From Eopsaltria australis (taxonomy: Eukaryota > Chordata > Aves > Passeriformes > Petroicidae), in assembly GCA_034509425.1 (NCBI GenBank), contig JAVTVJ010000220.1:1612001-1676000 (forward strand): a stretch of DNA of 64,000 nucleotides, given 5' to 3'. The notes beneath the pieces were generated by a model that worked only from the letters and a program-made list of their open reading frames with translations, was not told the origin of the DNA and searched no databases. Shown here piece by piece: positions 53,117 through 64,000 of the stretch. Each line of letters opens with the position of its first letter. The first letter of the stretch is position 1. Made by a program: the position numbers and the translations under genes.

Positions 53117-56100
53117 CCAGCCCACTGTATTGACTGAGTGCAGGACTTAGGAGAACAAGAGAACAGAAAAATACGGTGAATGCATTTCTAAGATTGCAGC
53201 ATTATTCACTAAAACCTCAGCAAAGTGACATAAACCAGATGTGAAATTACATATTGGGTTTTCAAGCAAAGCTCCAGCGGAAAGTTTAAGGTCTGGTTTC
53301 TCTCCCCTGAGAATACAGAATCATCCTCAGATCTTCCTCAAAGTCCCACTTGTGATGGGAACACCTCTTTCCATCCAACACCTTGCCTTTCAGGGCACAA
53401 GCCAAGGGAAAGGTGTCTGCCTTTGATTTCTTCTTTGTCATCTGCATTTGCCTTGTCACCGTTTACCAACACAAATAAAATCTCTGTGAAACACCACTCT
53501 GCTCTCTGCACTCCCCAGGCTCATTCTAGCTCTCCACAAAATTATTGACCTGAAAAAAACTGATTTTTAACTGGGTCAAAAAACCAAGAAGATGGACAAA
53601 TATTTTCTTTCCAATGATTTCCGATGATGCCAACAAGAAGCAACACCTACAGCATAAACAACCTTCAATATTCAGTGTTCAGGTTTAAAGATCTGATCAC
53701 TTTTTTCTGGGCTATTTTTGTGCAAAAGAGAACCAGATGAAAGCATAGTTAACAAACTCCTGGGTCAGAGATTTCTAGTCCTTTCTCACTCTGAATTAGG
53801 TGAGGCACACAGGAAAGCAGTTTGAAGAAAGAACTGATTCTGAAAAAGCTTTCATCAGCTGCATTGGGAAAAGATGTTTGAATATCAAAAAAACATTTTT
53901 CTCCATCCCTACAGCACCAGCTAACTCTCTAATCTTAAATCTTTAAAATAAAACATCCAAGGAATGGGAGGACATGCAGTTTGCAGGTAATGATATTTGG
54001 AATGTACGTCTGAGATGGAGCAGATTAGTGAAGCATGAACCCACCAAGCATTCAGACTGAGATGGATGAAAAATTAGTTTGCATATTTTATATTATCAAT
54101 GTATATGAAATACCAAGGAGGCAATGCTGATCTTGCAAGCACTGACAGGAATTTCTGTACAAGGAAAGTTCTCCTCTCTTGTTTGTGCAGTGCAAAGTTC
54201 TGGTCTTCAAGTACAGACCATCACCTCTGGCACTGAGAAACATGATGGCATCACATCTGTGATGAACAAACTCCAACCTTCTCATCTTTCACAGTCATTA
54301 CAAACCTAAAAGGTACCAAACACCCACAAGCCCTCTCAAAGTAATGCCTTTAACCTGTGCATGTGGATTGTTGGAGAATTGTAGTTTCACTCTATTAATT
54401 GCCAGCTGATGTGTTTGTTCTTTGGCCTACGGAAAATTAGTAACGAAGATTTACTCCAAGGATTTCCCATTTGATTGTTATGATTCTATAAATAAATAGT
54501 GAAAAATATACTGTTATGCCAGAAAATGCTGTAAAAAAGACAAAAATGTGTTTCTTCCAATTTTAAAGAGATAGTCAAGTTTTATATGGCTATAAATGGA
54601 ATTGCATCATAAAATGTGAGAATCCATTCCTAAGTGTAAAATCTGAAAGCCAAGAACTGTTCTAACAGTCCCATATCTAGCAAAAAAGTGGGTAGAAAAA
54701 TTGTGAAACTCAGCAGCTGACCTACCTCTATTTGAAAATAATTTCATAATTTTAATAAACCAAAGATACCCATCAGTGTGTCAGACTTTGTTCAATATTA
54801 CCAAAATAGAGACTACGTTGCATCCATGTGAATGAACCAAATTCAGTCCTCTGCCAGTTGATCAATACTGGCAGGAGACTGACCCAGCTCTAGCTCAGTG
54901 GAAACGGTGGATTTCTCTAAAAAAATTATTTTCCTTTTCTTTTGCTTTGAGTAGCCAAGGAAAAACTAGTCAAGAATGTAGATGTGGATTTTCTTTTTGT
55001 TCTACCCCATAAATTCAATTATAATTCTAAAGACTGTTTTATTAATAACATTCAGCTTCTTTAGCCAGGCTTCCAAAACAAATTAAATTAATTCTTTTTG
55101 CCACAAGACTTCTACATTGTCTCCTCTACCAGAAGAAATTTAATGCAGATCCATAAAGCTGGCTGGAATCTAAGCTGCTCTCAAAGCTCCCAACACTGCG
55201 AAGAATTGTGTTCCTGCAGCTCCACTGAGTCCAGTAAAGACAGAAGAGCTTGCAAACTCATCTACAAAATCCCTTCTCTTTGCTTATCCCTAAAATTGTT
55301 CAGCGTTTCCCAGCTCCAAATAGCAGAAAAACATAATCCAGTCCCTCTAGGAGGAAAGTAAATCTTTACAATTTGCTCAGTTTAAGGAATCTTTGATATC
55401 AATGAGTATAATACTGAGATTTACCACCACATCAAGTTCCAAAGCAACAATTTCATTTCCAGCCATTTAGTCCTTCTAGAAGTTCTAGTATAGCAAACCC
55501 TACATAATCATTTTAGACTTAAATTTCAATTATTTTAAACTTTGAAGAACTGTTTTACCACTAATTACCATTATATGTGGCAAATGGATTTTTAAAGCTT
55601 ACTTTAGTCAGCGACAGGGAGATACAAAAAAATGGTTGCAAGAAAACACATTTGTGCTCAGTGTGGTCACAAGAAGCTCTACCAGTGGATGCAAAATCAC
55701 AAAGTTAATACATTTTTGCCCATTATTATATTTACTTCAAACTTTAGGAAACTGATAGAACCACAGACATTCCTACATATGTTCAGTCACTGGATCATTT
55801 TGTTCCAAACTCTTTTCAGTTCCTGATTGTCTCAATGCTGGAATCATTCAGCTGCTTCTGTTCACCTTCCTGACCCTTCTGGGCTGCCAATGTCTAATTT
55901 TTGACTGCTCTAATTTCTGTTTGTCCAACACTTACATTGCCATCCCTGTTTGATGAAAGACAACTTTAGTTCAGGCTGTACAGAGAACAGAGGAAAAAAG
56001 AAAATTCACTAAAGTAGGAAAGAAGAGTCAAAGCCTGGGCAGCAGGTTAAAAGGACAGAATCAGCTCCATAAGCAGGGAACTAACAAGAGCCTCAGCTCA

Positions 56101-59100
56101 GCTCAGCTCCAGGCTGAGCTCCCAGGGGGACACTCAAATGTCTAAAAAGGGCTGGAGCTTTTCTCACACTGGATGCATTACTGGGCTCTCCCTCCCATCC
56201 AGCTTCACATTAATATCAAAACTTTTCAGGATTCAAGACATTTCTCTCTCTTGTCAACTTCTGTTGAAATCAGCCATGAGCTCCCAGAGGGACTCTGAAG
56301 GTCAAGAGTGGACAGGGTCACAGACTCAGGAAGGTGTGGGACAGGGTGGAACCAAAGGGAGGTGACAGACAACAAGAGGGGAAGTAGGAAGTTAAGTGAA
56401 GGAGGAAGTTAAAATTATTGTTTCATCTCAATGTTCTTTTGATTGTAAAATCATTCGTTCTTTCAAATTGAAAAATAAATCAATCTACTTAAGTTTCCAG
56501 TTTCAAGTTTTGGAGATAAAACAGCTTCTTCTTATTTACCTTTCTGAGGAAGAGACACATTAAAGGGGAGTCAAGAAGAGAGACAAGGGAGCTTATTATC
56601 ACTCTTTTACCCTTCTGCTCAATCCATGTTTCCATTCTATGCTTAATTTGCAATTCAGTACACTGCTTACTACCACTTGTACTGATCTTTTAAATTATTT
56701 TAAAAAGTAATTAGATAGGTTATAATGTCTGGGTGGAATGTGGTGCTTTTCAGTGCTGCTTTATTCCCTACATATCCATAGCTACAAGTTCAAGTTGAAA
56801 CCTTTTTCAATATTATCTGCTGGAGAACCCCACATCATTAACTCATTTCTCACAGTTTATCAAACTGTCAACATGTGGACACGATTTTGGGAATTCACAG
56901 CCTTGACTGAGCATCAGTGAATGACAAGAAGTGAGGCACCCTCTGAATCTGTGCTTCTCAAGCCAGTGAGCCATCAAACATCTTTCACGGCCCCTCCAGT
57001 CTCCCTAACTAAATTCCATTAAGGTAATACTGCTGCTGCCTGATTAATTCATTTTCCTATCATTTCCCACTGTAGTGTACCACTCTTGCTTTATTCCACC
57101 ATCTGAATATTTCAATTTTACATATTTTGCTTCCCTACTGAGTTGCTTCTATAATTTCCCCATCTCTTTTTGCTGTGCTTTGCTTTCATGTTTCCTCCTG
57201 CTTATCCAGATCTCAGTCTTTTGAATCATTTCAGTCCCCTCTGCACATGTTCCACTTTTATACTGCGGAATACTCTCCTTACTCCCCTGCATCTCTTCAT
57301 TCCAGGAGATCATGGGCTGACCTTGGGCACAAGCAGCAAAAGCAGCAGGACAAAAGTCAGTGTTGAATGTAGCAGGTGACACAGACAACTGAGAGGCTCT
57401 GGCACACCTGGGGGAGAGGCACTCACTGAAAAGCCAACGGTGCAATCACTTTGTCATCACACACAGCAGTTCTCACATGGCTGGTGATAACTCACATTGT
57501 TGGACAGGTTCAGAACAGAGCACGCTGTGTTTACCTCAGAGACATCAGCCCGTGCACACCTGCCCTGGCCAGAGCTGGGAGCTCAGAGCCATTAGAGGCA
57601 ATAAAATCATAAACCCCACAAAAACTGGCCACAAATAAATAGCAGGCACAGCAACCCATCTCTGCAGAGGAAACTGGTGACAGCTCCCTGTGCTGCCATT
57701 CGCTTTCAAAGTCACAAAAACCCTTTTGAACCCCTTGTATTCCCCTGACTAATGCCATCATTATTTCAACACTGGCTGTTCAGAGTGAAACAGGTGCTAT
57801 CTTGTCAAACGAGCCTCTCAGCTTTCATCATCCCAGAGTTCTTCATTGTGGATTGTTAAGCTGACAAGGTTTTGGGTTGCCTGGATACCAGGTCATGCTG
57901 ATATAACTGCTAGTGATCTCTGCATAACCAAACTTTGTTGGTGAGAAGCAGGCGAGGGGAGCAACGGCGTGGAAAGGAATTGTTTTATTCCCATGTCATC
58001 CTCCCAGCCAAAGAAGTTGCATGAGTTTATCTCACAGGACTGGTGGAATGCTTCCAGCACCTGATTAAAATGATTCACTCCATAATAAGCCAGCATTTCT
58101 AGTCTCATTTCTAAAAGCTTTTCTCCCTCACTACTTACTACAGTCTGCTAGACTCCTAAATAGAAGGGAGAGATTAATCTGTGCTAAATTACTTGATGCG
58201 GGTTTAAAATTATTCTGGCAGAAAAGTAGAACAAAGTTTGCCCAAGGAAGCAAAGAATGGAGCATCCACCCCCCTCCTCCAGTTCAGAATGCAGTGATGA
58301 AAATACCCCAGGAGCTGCAGCACCATCCAAGTCACAGAAATACTTAAACTCAGTTGAATCAGATTTTTGTTCTGAATTTTCTTTATCTCTCTCTCAGGAC
58401 AGATGGCTCTCTGAAATAAATGTTTTTCAGCCACATGCTTGCCTAAACTTTCCCAGGAAATTTTTCTATAAACATGATGCTTGTAAAAAGATTGTTACAG
58501 GAGGGGGTTTGTTTTATGTAAACTGGTTTTTGCTTTTCATAGCAGTCAAGTTTTATTTATAAGACATCACTTTCCACTGAGATGCTGGAGGCTCATCTTG
58601 TTCTTGTCCTGGGACAGGAAGGTTTTCCACAGTATCGCTTTAGACAGAAAAGAGCCCAACCTCACCTGCAATTTCCTGCACAACATCTATGACTGAATTC
58701 CTTAAAACACCTGAATTTTATAAAATGTTTCAGACTTTGAAGACACAAGTTGTAAAACTCCAAACTTCTGAAGCCATAAACAAAGCAGGAAATCCATCTT
58801 CATCAATGGCACTCGTTCTCCTGTAGCCAAATAAAAAGGATTTTCCTAAATAATACACTTTGGCAGCTTGCTCAGGCATATCAATTGAAATATTGAAGTT
58901 GATTGAAATGCTCCTCAAGCCTTTAATGTTTTAAGCTAATGTTATATGAAAGCCATCATCTATCACATGTGAGTTTGGAACCAGGCAGGCTCAGCCAAGC
59001 AACGAGTTTCCCTTGGATGATGTCCTGATGATTTTGGGCAGGCAAGGTTTAAAGAAGTCATGAGGACCATTTTCTCTTAAATGAAGAAAAAGATGTCCAG

Positions 59101-59329
59101 CTATGCACATAGTTCATCTAGTCTGCTAATTAATAGGAATCTTCTCAGCACCTTCAAGACAGTAATTACTAAACACAGCAATTAAAAATTATGGAGAGAT
59201 GCTCTTGACTACAACTGGTGGAAAAAAAAGAGATGCTAAATGGGTTGTTTTCATTTCCAACCAAGCAAACAAAACTTCATTCAGGCCCCAGGTATCATAA
59301 GAAGAATAAAATTAAAACAGATACAAAGG

Positions 59330-59425
59330 GCAGGCCTGTAGGACAGGGGAGGGGGGAAGTGAAGGGACAGAAAAGAAGAAAGAGAGCTGGTGTGTGGTGG
59401 AAAGGACAGAAACTGAAACTGAAAT
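59330..59425. repeat. Purine-rich tract
   Basis: The plus strand is almost entirely A and G with few interruptions (ACAGGGGAGGGGGGAAGTGA, ACAGAAAAGAAGAAAGAGAG). It explains the lysine/glycine-rich open frame at 59218-59427. Confidence 0.75.
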
Positions 59426-60061
59426 GATAGAACAAATTAGACTAAAAAGATGTGATTTAACATGAATTAATATAAAGAAATCACAAGGATGTTGGTGGGT
59501 TATTTTACAAACCTCAAACCATGTCGAATGGATCACTGTTTAAAAGGCAACAACTTTATTCTTATATCTTCAAGAAAAACTTGCATTGCTGTCATTCAGA
59601 AAGAGAAGCCAAAACAGAGACATTGGAGTCAGAGTTCACGTGTGAGTGTGTCCCAAATCTGATGGAAGGAGCTCATTTGGCCGCCTCCTATCACTGCTCT
59701 ACAGCTGGAAAACCAAAAGCCTACACAGGGAAAATGGTGATGATGCAACTTTACAGTGCAGCAGAACATATTTGCAGAATTGAAATTAAATGGGAAGAAA
59801 GAAGATTTGAGAAAATGTGCACATCAAGTGGCTTCCTACTCAAAGCCTTCCAAATTTTTTGAACATGAACCCGTGGCTCCAAAGTAGAGCCATAAAAATC
59901 CCCCAGCCCCTGATGGGCCATGCTAATAGGCATGCAACTTGCAACACTTTTTAACATGTATTTTTAATTTAATCCATTAGAACCACAAAGGAATAATGTA
60001 TTAAAGTGATAAGTCTGTACATTCAGTAAATAAATATCAAAGTGAGAGTCATGAAAGCTTT

Positions 60062-60113
60062 AGGAAAAAAAATACAGTCAGAAAAGGAAAAAAAAAAAAA
60101 GAAAAGAAAATTA
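60062..60113. repeat. A-rich low-complexity tract
   Basis: Runs of A broken by single G, T or C bases, including about 13 uninterrupted A at 60088-60100 and then GAAAAGAAAATTAAA. No gene or element is attached. Confidence 0.85.
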
Positions 60114-60683
60114 AAGCCCTTGAAGGAATACATCACAGAAAAAAATAAATTGATCTACTAAATTAATTAAGTAAATTGATTGTAAAAATTTACTACCCTA
60201 TGCAGTATAGAATAAATCTCATGGGAGGTAAGTTAGCAGAGTCAATTTGAGCCTTTCAACCATGAGAAACTTGTAAAGCACCTCATAAACCCTCTCAATA
60301 ATACCACAGAAGAAAAATAAAAACTTTCCATACATGCTGAATACCTCAAGCAATAATCTACAAAGTACCATCCTGCACTGCTTTTTGCTACATGTCCCGA
60401 GCCTGTCCATTTTTATTAAATCCAAAATAACAAAATATATTGTTCCTCCAAAGCACATTTATTTAATTATGCTCTCAGGATATGAAAATTTTAAAATAAA
60501 AAGGATCTGCTTGTTCTCCTTCTTCCAGTTGACTTGTTGAGCCTTTTATTCATTAGATATAAATAAAAGAATAACTTCAGAACTCAGCACTTTTGGGAAG
60601 CAAGTGCCTTTCTAAATTTCCTACCCCGACAGAAGAACTGCCTATGAATAATAACCAATTCCTCTTAATCAGAGAGCCATGAA

Positions 60684-61095
60684 TCACAGAATCAGCTATT
60701 TCTAGAGCAATCACAAGAGATCATCTGGATAAACCCTCCAGTTTAGGGCCTGACAGCAATGCCTGGGTTATCGCAAAGAGAAATTTGTCTTATATTTAAC
60801 AAAAATTACCTGTAAAGGCCTTGTCAAAGGCTCTTCCCACAGGAAAGTATCAGTAGCCATTTTTTCTGTTGCTTAGAAAGGCTTGCCTAACCCAGATCTC
60901 CCTCATAATAAATTATGCTCATTTATTTTCTTGTTCTATCTCCTTTCCCCACCAGCTATACAGTAGAACTGAACATCATCCACTTAATAATCTAATATGT
61001 GCTAGAAAACGTTATCATGTTCCTTCCTAATCTCCTCAAACTAAACAAATCCCATTCCTTCATCTTTTCATCATTTGCCAGTTCTTCTGGGAGAA
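60684..61095 (-). repeat. Old CR1 LINE 3' region, minus orientation
   Basis: The plus strand gives the reverse complement of a CR1 3' UTR in the right order: AATCACAGAATCAG, GAGATCATCTGGATAAACCC, a TTGCCTAACCCAGATCTCCC segment, TTTTCTTGTTCTATCTCC, TTATCATGTTCCTTCCTAAT, CTCCTCAAACTAAACAAATC and TTCATCTTTTCATCATTTGC. It is much more diverged than the copies at 9866 and 27768, so it is an older insertion. The far boundary may extend to about 61160. Confidence 0.75.
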
Positions 61096-61500
61096 TTGCT
61101 CGCTCCACACTGACAGTGTCTCACAGCTTTCAGGAGATTTGATCTTTTTCCAGTTAACCCAGCAACAGACACAAGGAAATAATTTCTAAATTCATAAAGA
61201 ACCGGTTGTGATCATGAAAAGCACTTCAGTCAATGCTTCTAACAGATATGCTAATTAACAGAGATAACCAGTCTTAATCAAACTAATTACATTGCAGATT
61301 AAAGGTATTTGGAATTTAACACAGCTTCCCCTACGTATCTACATTACATTGTGGTGACCTGAAGCAGCAACCTGGAATAAACACGTTAATATGTTTCTTT
61401 AAAGAATTCTTAACACATAATTTAACCACAGAACGTAAAAGGCAAACAATGAATAAGAAGACATAATGGTTGTTATGATTTCTGCTCTTGTTTAAACTGT
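61096..61500. other. Intron between the old CR1 and the GC-richer segment
   Basis: AT-rich unique sequence with no open frame of note; possibly a continuation of the CR1 in its first 60 bases. Confidence 0.45.
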
Positions 61501-61913
61501 GGGGGGTGAAAACCCAACCCTGTCAGCTGTGGTGAAGATGAAGACACTTCTTGGGACCATTGACTTGAATTTCAGTTTGTTGCTGTTGTGAATACCAGGA
61601 CTCAGAGACACAGAGGTGACACTGGGAATGCCCAGCTGGTGTGCCTGGGACACCATGGGCATCACCTGACACCGTGGCACCCACATTATCCTGGAGAATC
61701 CATGTGACAGACCATGGGGTCACTTCCCTGAGGACAGGGCCAGGTATCCCAGCAGAGAGGACCGAGTCCCATCCCTGCAGAGTGACTGACCCCCCAGGGA
61801 TGTTCCCTATCTCTCCCCACCCTGGAGGGTTCAGTGTCACTGGGACAGCTCCAGCAAAGGCATCTGGGCAGGAGCACCAGGGATTTGTGTTGGGTCAGAG
61901 TTGTGACCCCAGA
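61501..61913. other. GC-richer segment with overlapping open frames, function unknown
   Basis: This stretch is visibly richer in C and G than its surroundings and stays open over long distances. On the minus strand a frame covers 61523-61840 (from MTLNPPGWGEIGNIPGG), and on the plus strand frames cover 61641-61919 and beyond. The minus frame continues upstream as PDAFAGAVPV without a stop. I recognise no domain. It directly abuts the left inverted-repeat arm and is not duplicated next to the right arm. It could be a decayed exon, an LTR-like fragment or simply stop-poor GC-rich DNA. Confidence 0.4.
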
Positions 61914-62387
61914 CACTGAGGGTACGAACTTCTTTAATCAGGCATTTAATTTGCCTCTTCACATGGGCATGTCCTGTGTTACAGCCATTTCATGTCATTG
62001 CACATCTCACAAGGAAAAGGGTGAAGTAGTCCTAAGGACTTTGGGGAATGTAGGTGGGCACAATTTATAATATATTAAATATAACTTCTGATTTGGCCTA
62101 AAGATGCCAAACTTGCTCATGGAAGTCAAGGTGTGTCTCCCAGTCTAGGTACATGAACAGTCAGCTTTAAGGTGACCCTGTCAATGGCTGCAGGATTCAG
62201 TTCCATCTGAAATCAACTTTATTTTTCTCATTTCATTGCTGATGCCAGGGTTGTATCAGGAATACTGAGAAATGTTCAGTGTTTTTACCTCATTTACTGC
62301 TGTGATTGCAATATACAGAAAAGATTCCTCCACCATTCCCTTCCCCTGTAGTTTTTGCTCCATGCATGTCCACGTGTGGGTATTAAT
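61914..62387 (+). repeat. Left arm of a long inverted repeat
   Basis: This segment, starting CACTGAGGGTACGAACTTCT and ending CACGTGTGGGTATTAAT, reappears reverse-complemented at 63075-63544. By eye the arms are almost identical over about 470 bases, with scattered single-base differences and one diverged patch (about 62021-62077 here). The outer end CA(C/G)TGAGGGTAC is shared by both arms. No flanking target-site duplication is evident. The arm carries a minus-strand open frame (62256-62444) whose last 43 codons are shared with the other arm. Confidence 0.93.
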
Positions 62388-63074
62388 CAGCTCCCACTGC
62401 CCTCCCACAGGGTTCCACTGGCATCCAGCACCTCCTGCTCCCACAGCATCACACAGCTCCCCAGCTGCTCTGTGTAATTCCTCCTAGGAGAGCAGATCCC
62501 AAAAGGTGATCCTTAAATGCAGAGCGCATGAAGTGACTGTCTGTGCTCAGAGTGGGGTTTTATTTATCAACTTGGTTGGGAAAGTCTCACTGCTCCTCTT
62601 AGATTGCAGCCTCTTTGCTCTCCCCATTTCTGATACTGAGTGGCATCCTCCTTTTTGACCTTCTGCACCAGACTTTTACATGAGGCCACCTGACAACGAT
62701 CTGAGGGGCAGAATGATAAAATGATGGCCTATAAAATATTCTCTGTACCCATTTTTCCCTTCTGCATTATGTTTTGTTTGCTTTTGCATTCTTGCAATAA
62801 CAAAAGCCATGGCAGGATCATGGTGTCGTCGATGCCAAGAGGTTTCCATAGCAGAGAAAAGTAAGAACATTAAACTGTTAAATATCTGTAGAAGCTGAAA
62901 GGAAAACAATGCAGTAATTTTATTTTAATTGCTACCCGCACATTGTCTGGTAAGGTCAATTTGAGATACATTTATTTAAACTAATTAACCAACATACTTG
63001 TGAACGTGGTGTTTGTTCTTCTGCAGAGAATAAGAGCTGAGAGTGATAAAGCAAGTACAGCTTCTCTGCACTAC
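62388..63074. other. Unique spacer of the inverted repeat
   Basis: About 690 bases separate the arms. The left part contains C-rich blocks (CCACTGCCCTCCCACAGG, CAGCACCTCCTGCTCCCACA). The right part is AT-rich and ends in TTGTTCTTCTGCAG, an acceptor-like sequence at about 63012-63025 on the plus strand. I see no transposase-like frame and no CR1 or SINE in it. Confidence 0.6.
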
Positions 63075-63171
63075 ATCAATACCCACACATGGACATGCAT
63101 GGAGCAAAAACTACAGGGGAAGGGAATGGTGGAGGAATCCTTTCTGTATATTGCCATCACAGCAGTAAATG
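63026..63171 (+). pseudogene. Exon-like open segment, possibly a duplicated or decayed exon
   Basis: A plus-strand open frame (63000-63206, 68 codons) has an acceptor-like TTGTTCTTCTGCAG just before AGAATAAGAGC and a donor-like GAG|GTAAAA near 63171-63172. The peptide between them includes RIRAESDKASTASLHYINTH near its start and EESFLYIAITAVNE near its end. The latter faintly recalls the YIAI-AVDE segment near the C-terminus of calcium-activated chloride channel regulator (CLCA) proteins. That resemblance is short and from memory, so I assign no gene. No other exon of such a gene was found, and the left-arm copy lacks the upstream part. Confidence 0.25.
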
Positions 63172-63544
63172 AGGTAAAAACACTGAACATTTCTCAGTAT
63201 TCCTGATACAACCCTGGTATCAGCAATGAAATGAGAAAAATAAAGTTGATTTCAGATGGAACTGAATCCTGCAGCCATTGACAGGGTCACCTTAAAGCTG
63301 ACTGTTCATGTACCTAGACTGGGAGACACACCTTGACTTCCATGAGCAAGTTTGGCAGCTTTAGGCCAAATCAGAAGTTATATTTAACACATTGTAAATT
63401 GTGCTCACTTAGATTCCCTTTAAGAGGTCTCTCTCCTCCTTTTCCTTGTGAGATGTGCAATGACATGAAATGGCTGTAACACAGGACATGCCCATGTGAA
63501 GAGGCAAATTAAATGCCTGATTAAAGAAGTTAGTACCCTCACTG
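63075..63544 (-). repeat. Right arm of a long inverted repeat
   Basis: This is the reverse complement of 61914-62387, running from ATCAATACCCACACATGGAC to GTTAGTACCCTCACTG. The diverged patch falls at about 63386-63446. Arm homology begins inside an open frame that starts upstream in the unique spacer, so the inner breakpoint cuts an exon-like segment. Confidence 0.93.
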
Positions 63545-64000
63545 TTTGTTCTCATCCTCTTCTTTAATTAGCTTCTTAATTACTCGCTTGTTCAAGCAGC
63601 TTGGTAACAGAACACATCTGCTCCAGCTGTAACAGGAGCTTTTACTTGTCTGGATACTTGCAGGCACTTGGATTTAGATTTCTTGACCTGTTGTGGATTG
63701 ATTTCCCCTCGAGATGTGAATCCCTTGCCTTAACCCAGGCACCTGGTGCCATGAGAGGTGACTGGGATGATGGAAATGGTTCAGCACATGACTCAAGGCA
63801 CAATCAGAGCTGTGTCCTCCTGGAGCTGCAGGATGTGGGACAGTGTGGATTGTCTGAAACAGCACCAGACCATGCCTGAGTCACTGTCAGCATCCACAAC
63901 AGCCAGAGAAGATGGAGATTAACGGCAAGAGACAAAAAGATCTGATGGCTGCTTGGATGAGGCTCTTGCAGGTGTCATACAGGCTCTCAACCAGCAGTGC
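63545..64000. other. Right edge of the window, no recognisable feature
   Basis: Overlapping open frames on both strands (63601-63879 plus, 63674-63865 minus) show no domain. A family match cannot be excluded because the sequence is cut at the edge. Confidence 0.4.

Larger units (their letters stand above)
53117..60683. other. SDK1 intron, unique DNA
   Basis: Only the purine-rich and A-rich tracts stand out. A second CTCAG/AGCTC pentamer patch (CCTCAGCTCAGCTCAGCTCC) lies at about 56091-56110. No exon was found. Confidence 0.5.

Noticed and set aside
61914..63544. Reading the inverted repeat as a hAT-like DNA transposon because the ends resemble CAGTG...CACTG
   Set aside because: The left end reads CACTG rather than CAGTG, the flanking eight bases do not match each other, and there is no transposase remnant. 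The long arms alone do not support the family.
1..64000. CRISPR arrays, tRNA or rRNA genes, integrative elements or a prokaryotic-type system
   Set aside because: No regularly spaced repeats, no tRNA-like cloverleaf noticed, no dense ORF clusters; the composition and repeats are those of a vertebrate intron.

Overview
The window reads as vertebrate, and most likely bird, nuclear DNA. It is AT-rich, has no operons or dense coding, and nearly all of it is intronic. Its dominant recognisable repeats are CR1 LINE 3' ends (at least seven copies, several with the bird-type tail ending in variants of TTCTGTGATTC), plus a few very old MIR/CORE-SINE-like fragments. There are no primate- or rodent-type SINEs. 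No taxon was confirmed by database search.

Only one coding exon can be defended. It lies on the minus strand at about 26155-26288: 134 bp with a pyrimidine-rich acceptor, a good GTGAGT donor and 44 open codons that read as the end of an immunoglobulin domain. I recognise the sequence as the second Ig-like domain of sidekick cell adhesion molecule 1 (SDK1). It fits SDK1 better than SDK2 because of the [12 protein letters not shown] segment. SDK1 is a very long gene with huge introns, so the rest of the window is best explained as the intron upstream of this exon (26289 to beyond 64000) and the intron downstream of it (26154 to before 1).

Layout: 1-26154 is intron with a MIR-like SINE (1876-2100), two plus-strand CR1 copies (2863-3112, 9866-10083) and a short CR1 tail (17133-17205). 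The SDK1 exon follows. From 26289 to about 61100 is intron with further CR1 fragments (27768-28102, 29940-30022, 42528-42585, 53019-53116, 60684-61095), another MIR-like element (34617-34831), AT-rich low-complexity DNA (40121-40290), simple repeats and small tandem duplications.

The most unusual structure is at the right end. Two arms of about 470 bp (61914-62387 and 63075-63544) are inverted copies of each other, nearly identical by eye except for one diverged patch of about 55 bp, and are separated by about 690 bp. Both arms carry the same short open frame. The right copy is flanked by splice-like signals. GC-richer DNA with long open frames lies just outside the left arm. I cannot assign this structure to a known transposon; it could be a palindromic duplication kept similar by gene conversion, a long-TIR element or an assembly artefact. 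No prokaryotic system, CRISPR array, tRNA or rRNA gene was seen.
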